Origin: a virus
Length of the DNA stretch: 20,879 bases
Strand: one strand, 5' to 3'
IMG/VR virus record: IMGVR_UViG_3300015371_000222
Coordinates: 1 to 20,879 of that record
Shown here piece by piece: positions 20,833 to 20,879 of this stretch. Within the stretch, counting starts at the first letter, position 1. Each line of letters begins with the position of its first letter. The notes below the pieces were generated by a model that saw nothing but the letters and a program-made list of their open reading frames with translations, searched no databases and was not told the DNA's origin. Position numbers and translations under genes: made by a program.

Positions 20833-20879
20833 ATCGAGGAACATAGCGATTTTTATATTTCGAAATCGGGCCGCATAGG
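20635..20879 (+). CDS. Open frame running off the right end, doubtful
   Basis: ATG 20635 opens 81 codons (MDWQRPSPHARPTPQLDRAE...) that reach the window edge without a stop. If the ends are joined, the frame continues over positions 1-31 and stops at TAA 32-34, giving 92 residues and ending 13 nt before TerL. That would be the small-terminase position, but no HTH or known motif is seen, no Shine-Dalgarno precedes the start, and the frame crosses the repeated GCTAAC hexamers and AT-rich end. It may be chance. Confidence 0.3.
   Translation, partial: MDWQRPSPHARPTPQLDRAETAHRKPSVDQWLTDKDPQWSWAGAGRSGGVITLTNEANDQSGIHANIEEHSDFYISKSGRI
20847..20868. repeat. AT-rich palindrome beside the cos-like end
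   Basis: ATTTCGAAAT (20857-20866) is a perfect 10-bp palindrome, and CGATTT (20847-20852) with AAATCG (20863-20868) forms a wider dyad. The AT-rich block lies directly beside the GC-rich end. It could bend or melt DNA next to the cut site. Confidence 0.4.
20868..20879. other. Right cohesive-end (cos) candidate
   Basis: The last bases GGGCCGCATAGG, joined to the first bases CCC, form GGGCC-gcata-GGCCC. Symmetric nicks placed at the top-strand end (after 20879) and mirrored on the other strand (between 20870 and 20871) leave a 9-nt 3' overhang CCGCATAGG (20871-20879). Actinophages often have 3' overhangs of about 9-14 nt. This supports a complete linear cos genome. It is inferred from symmetry only. 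Confidence 0.5.

Noticed and set aside
1-20879. tRNA genes, CRISPR arrays and insertion sequences
   Set aside because: No cloverleaf-like segment with conserved tRNA arms, no regularly spaced direct repeat array and no transposase gene with terminal repeats were seen by eye. A tRNA search programme was not available.
1-20879. Frequent GACGAGC/GCTCGTC words across genes
   Set aside because: The word looked overused, but it falls mostly within codons for D, E, A, R and S in coding regions; without a count against codon-matched shuffles it cannot be separated from codon preference.

Overview
The window looks like the complete genome of a small temperate siphovirus (about 20.9 kb), most likely infecting an actinobacterium. 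The pointers are an HK97-type head and a long-tail module, a DUF1906 (Rv2525c-like) endolysin typical of actinophages, a large serine integrase, and a small Dcm-like methyltransferase and GHxW/CxxC zinc protein of kinds common in actinophages. The two ends, when joined, form the hyphenated palindrome GGGCC-gcata-GGCCC. This is what a cos site with a 9-nt 3' overhang (CCGCATAGG) would look like, so the window edges are probably physical ends rather than an arbitrary cut. Family and host assignments are inference from motifs; no database search was possible.

Layout. (1) 48-12739, plus strand, tightly packed: TerL, a two-helix membrane peptide, portal, prohead protease, a structured 190-bp gap, major capsid, head-tail connector, a C5-cytosine methyltransferase inserted among the connector genes, tail terminator-like protein, major tail protein, HK97 gp10-like protein, a tail-assembly chaperone pair with a clear -1 slippery site (A AAC CCT), tape measure, one long minor tail protein, a tail-tip protein, endolysin and two small genes. 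(2) 12740-12933: structured putative terminator region. (3) 13066-16242, minus strand: serine integrase, preceded by a candidate attP, and six small accessory genes including a likely ribbon-helix-helix protein. (4) 16243-16666: divergent control region with a good sigma70-like promoter and several inverted repeats. (5) 16667-20448, plus strand: PD-(D/E)XK exonuclease, HTH/excisionase-like protein, Bet/RecT annealing protein, Holliday-junction resolvase, small proteins, an AT-rich origin-like block, HNH endonuclease and a hypothetical. (6) 20449-20879: a mostly non-coding right end rich in repeated GCTAAC hexamers and a 13-bp perfect inverted repeat, running into the presumed cos end.

The phage encodes no recognisable polymerase, helicase or initiator, so replication probably relies on the host, with its own exonuclease/annealase/resolvase set processing DNA. 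No small terminase subunit, CI-like repressor or classical holin next to the endolysin could be recognised.

The most interesting non-coding observations are: the cos-like junction; the GCTAAC cluster beside it; a 10-mer (GGCTAGGTCC) present four times, always between genes; alternative RNA pairings ahead of the capsid gene; and an AT-rich, GCGCGCG-bounded origin candidate.
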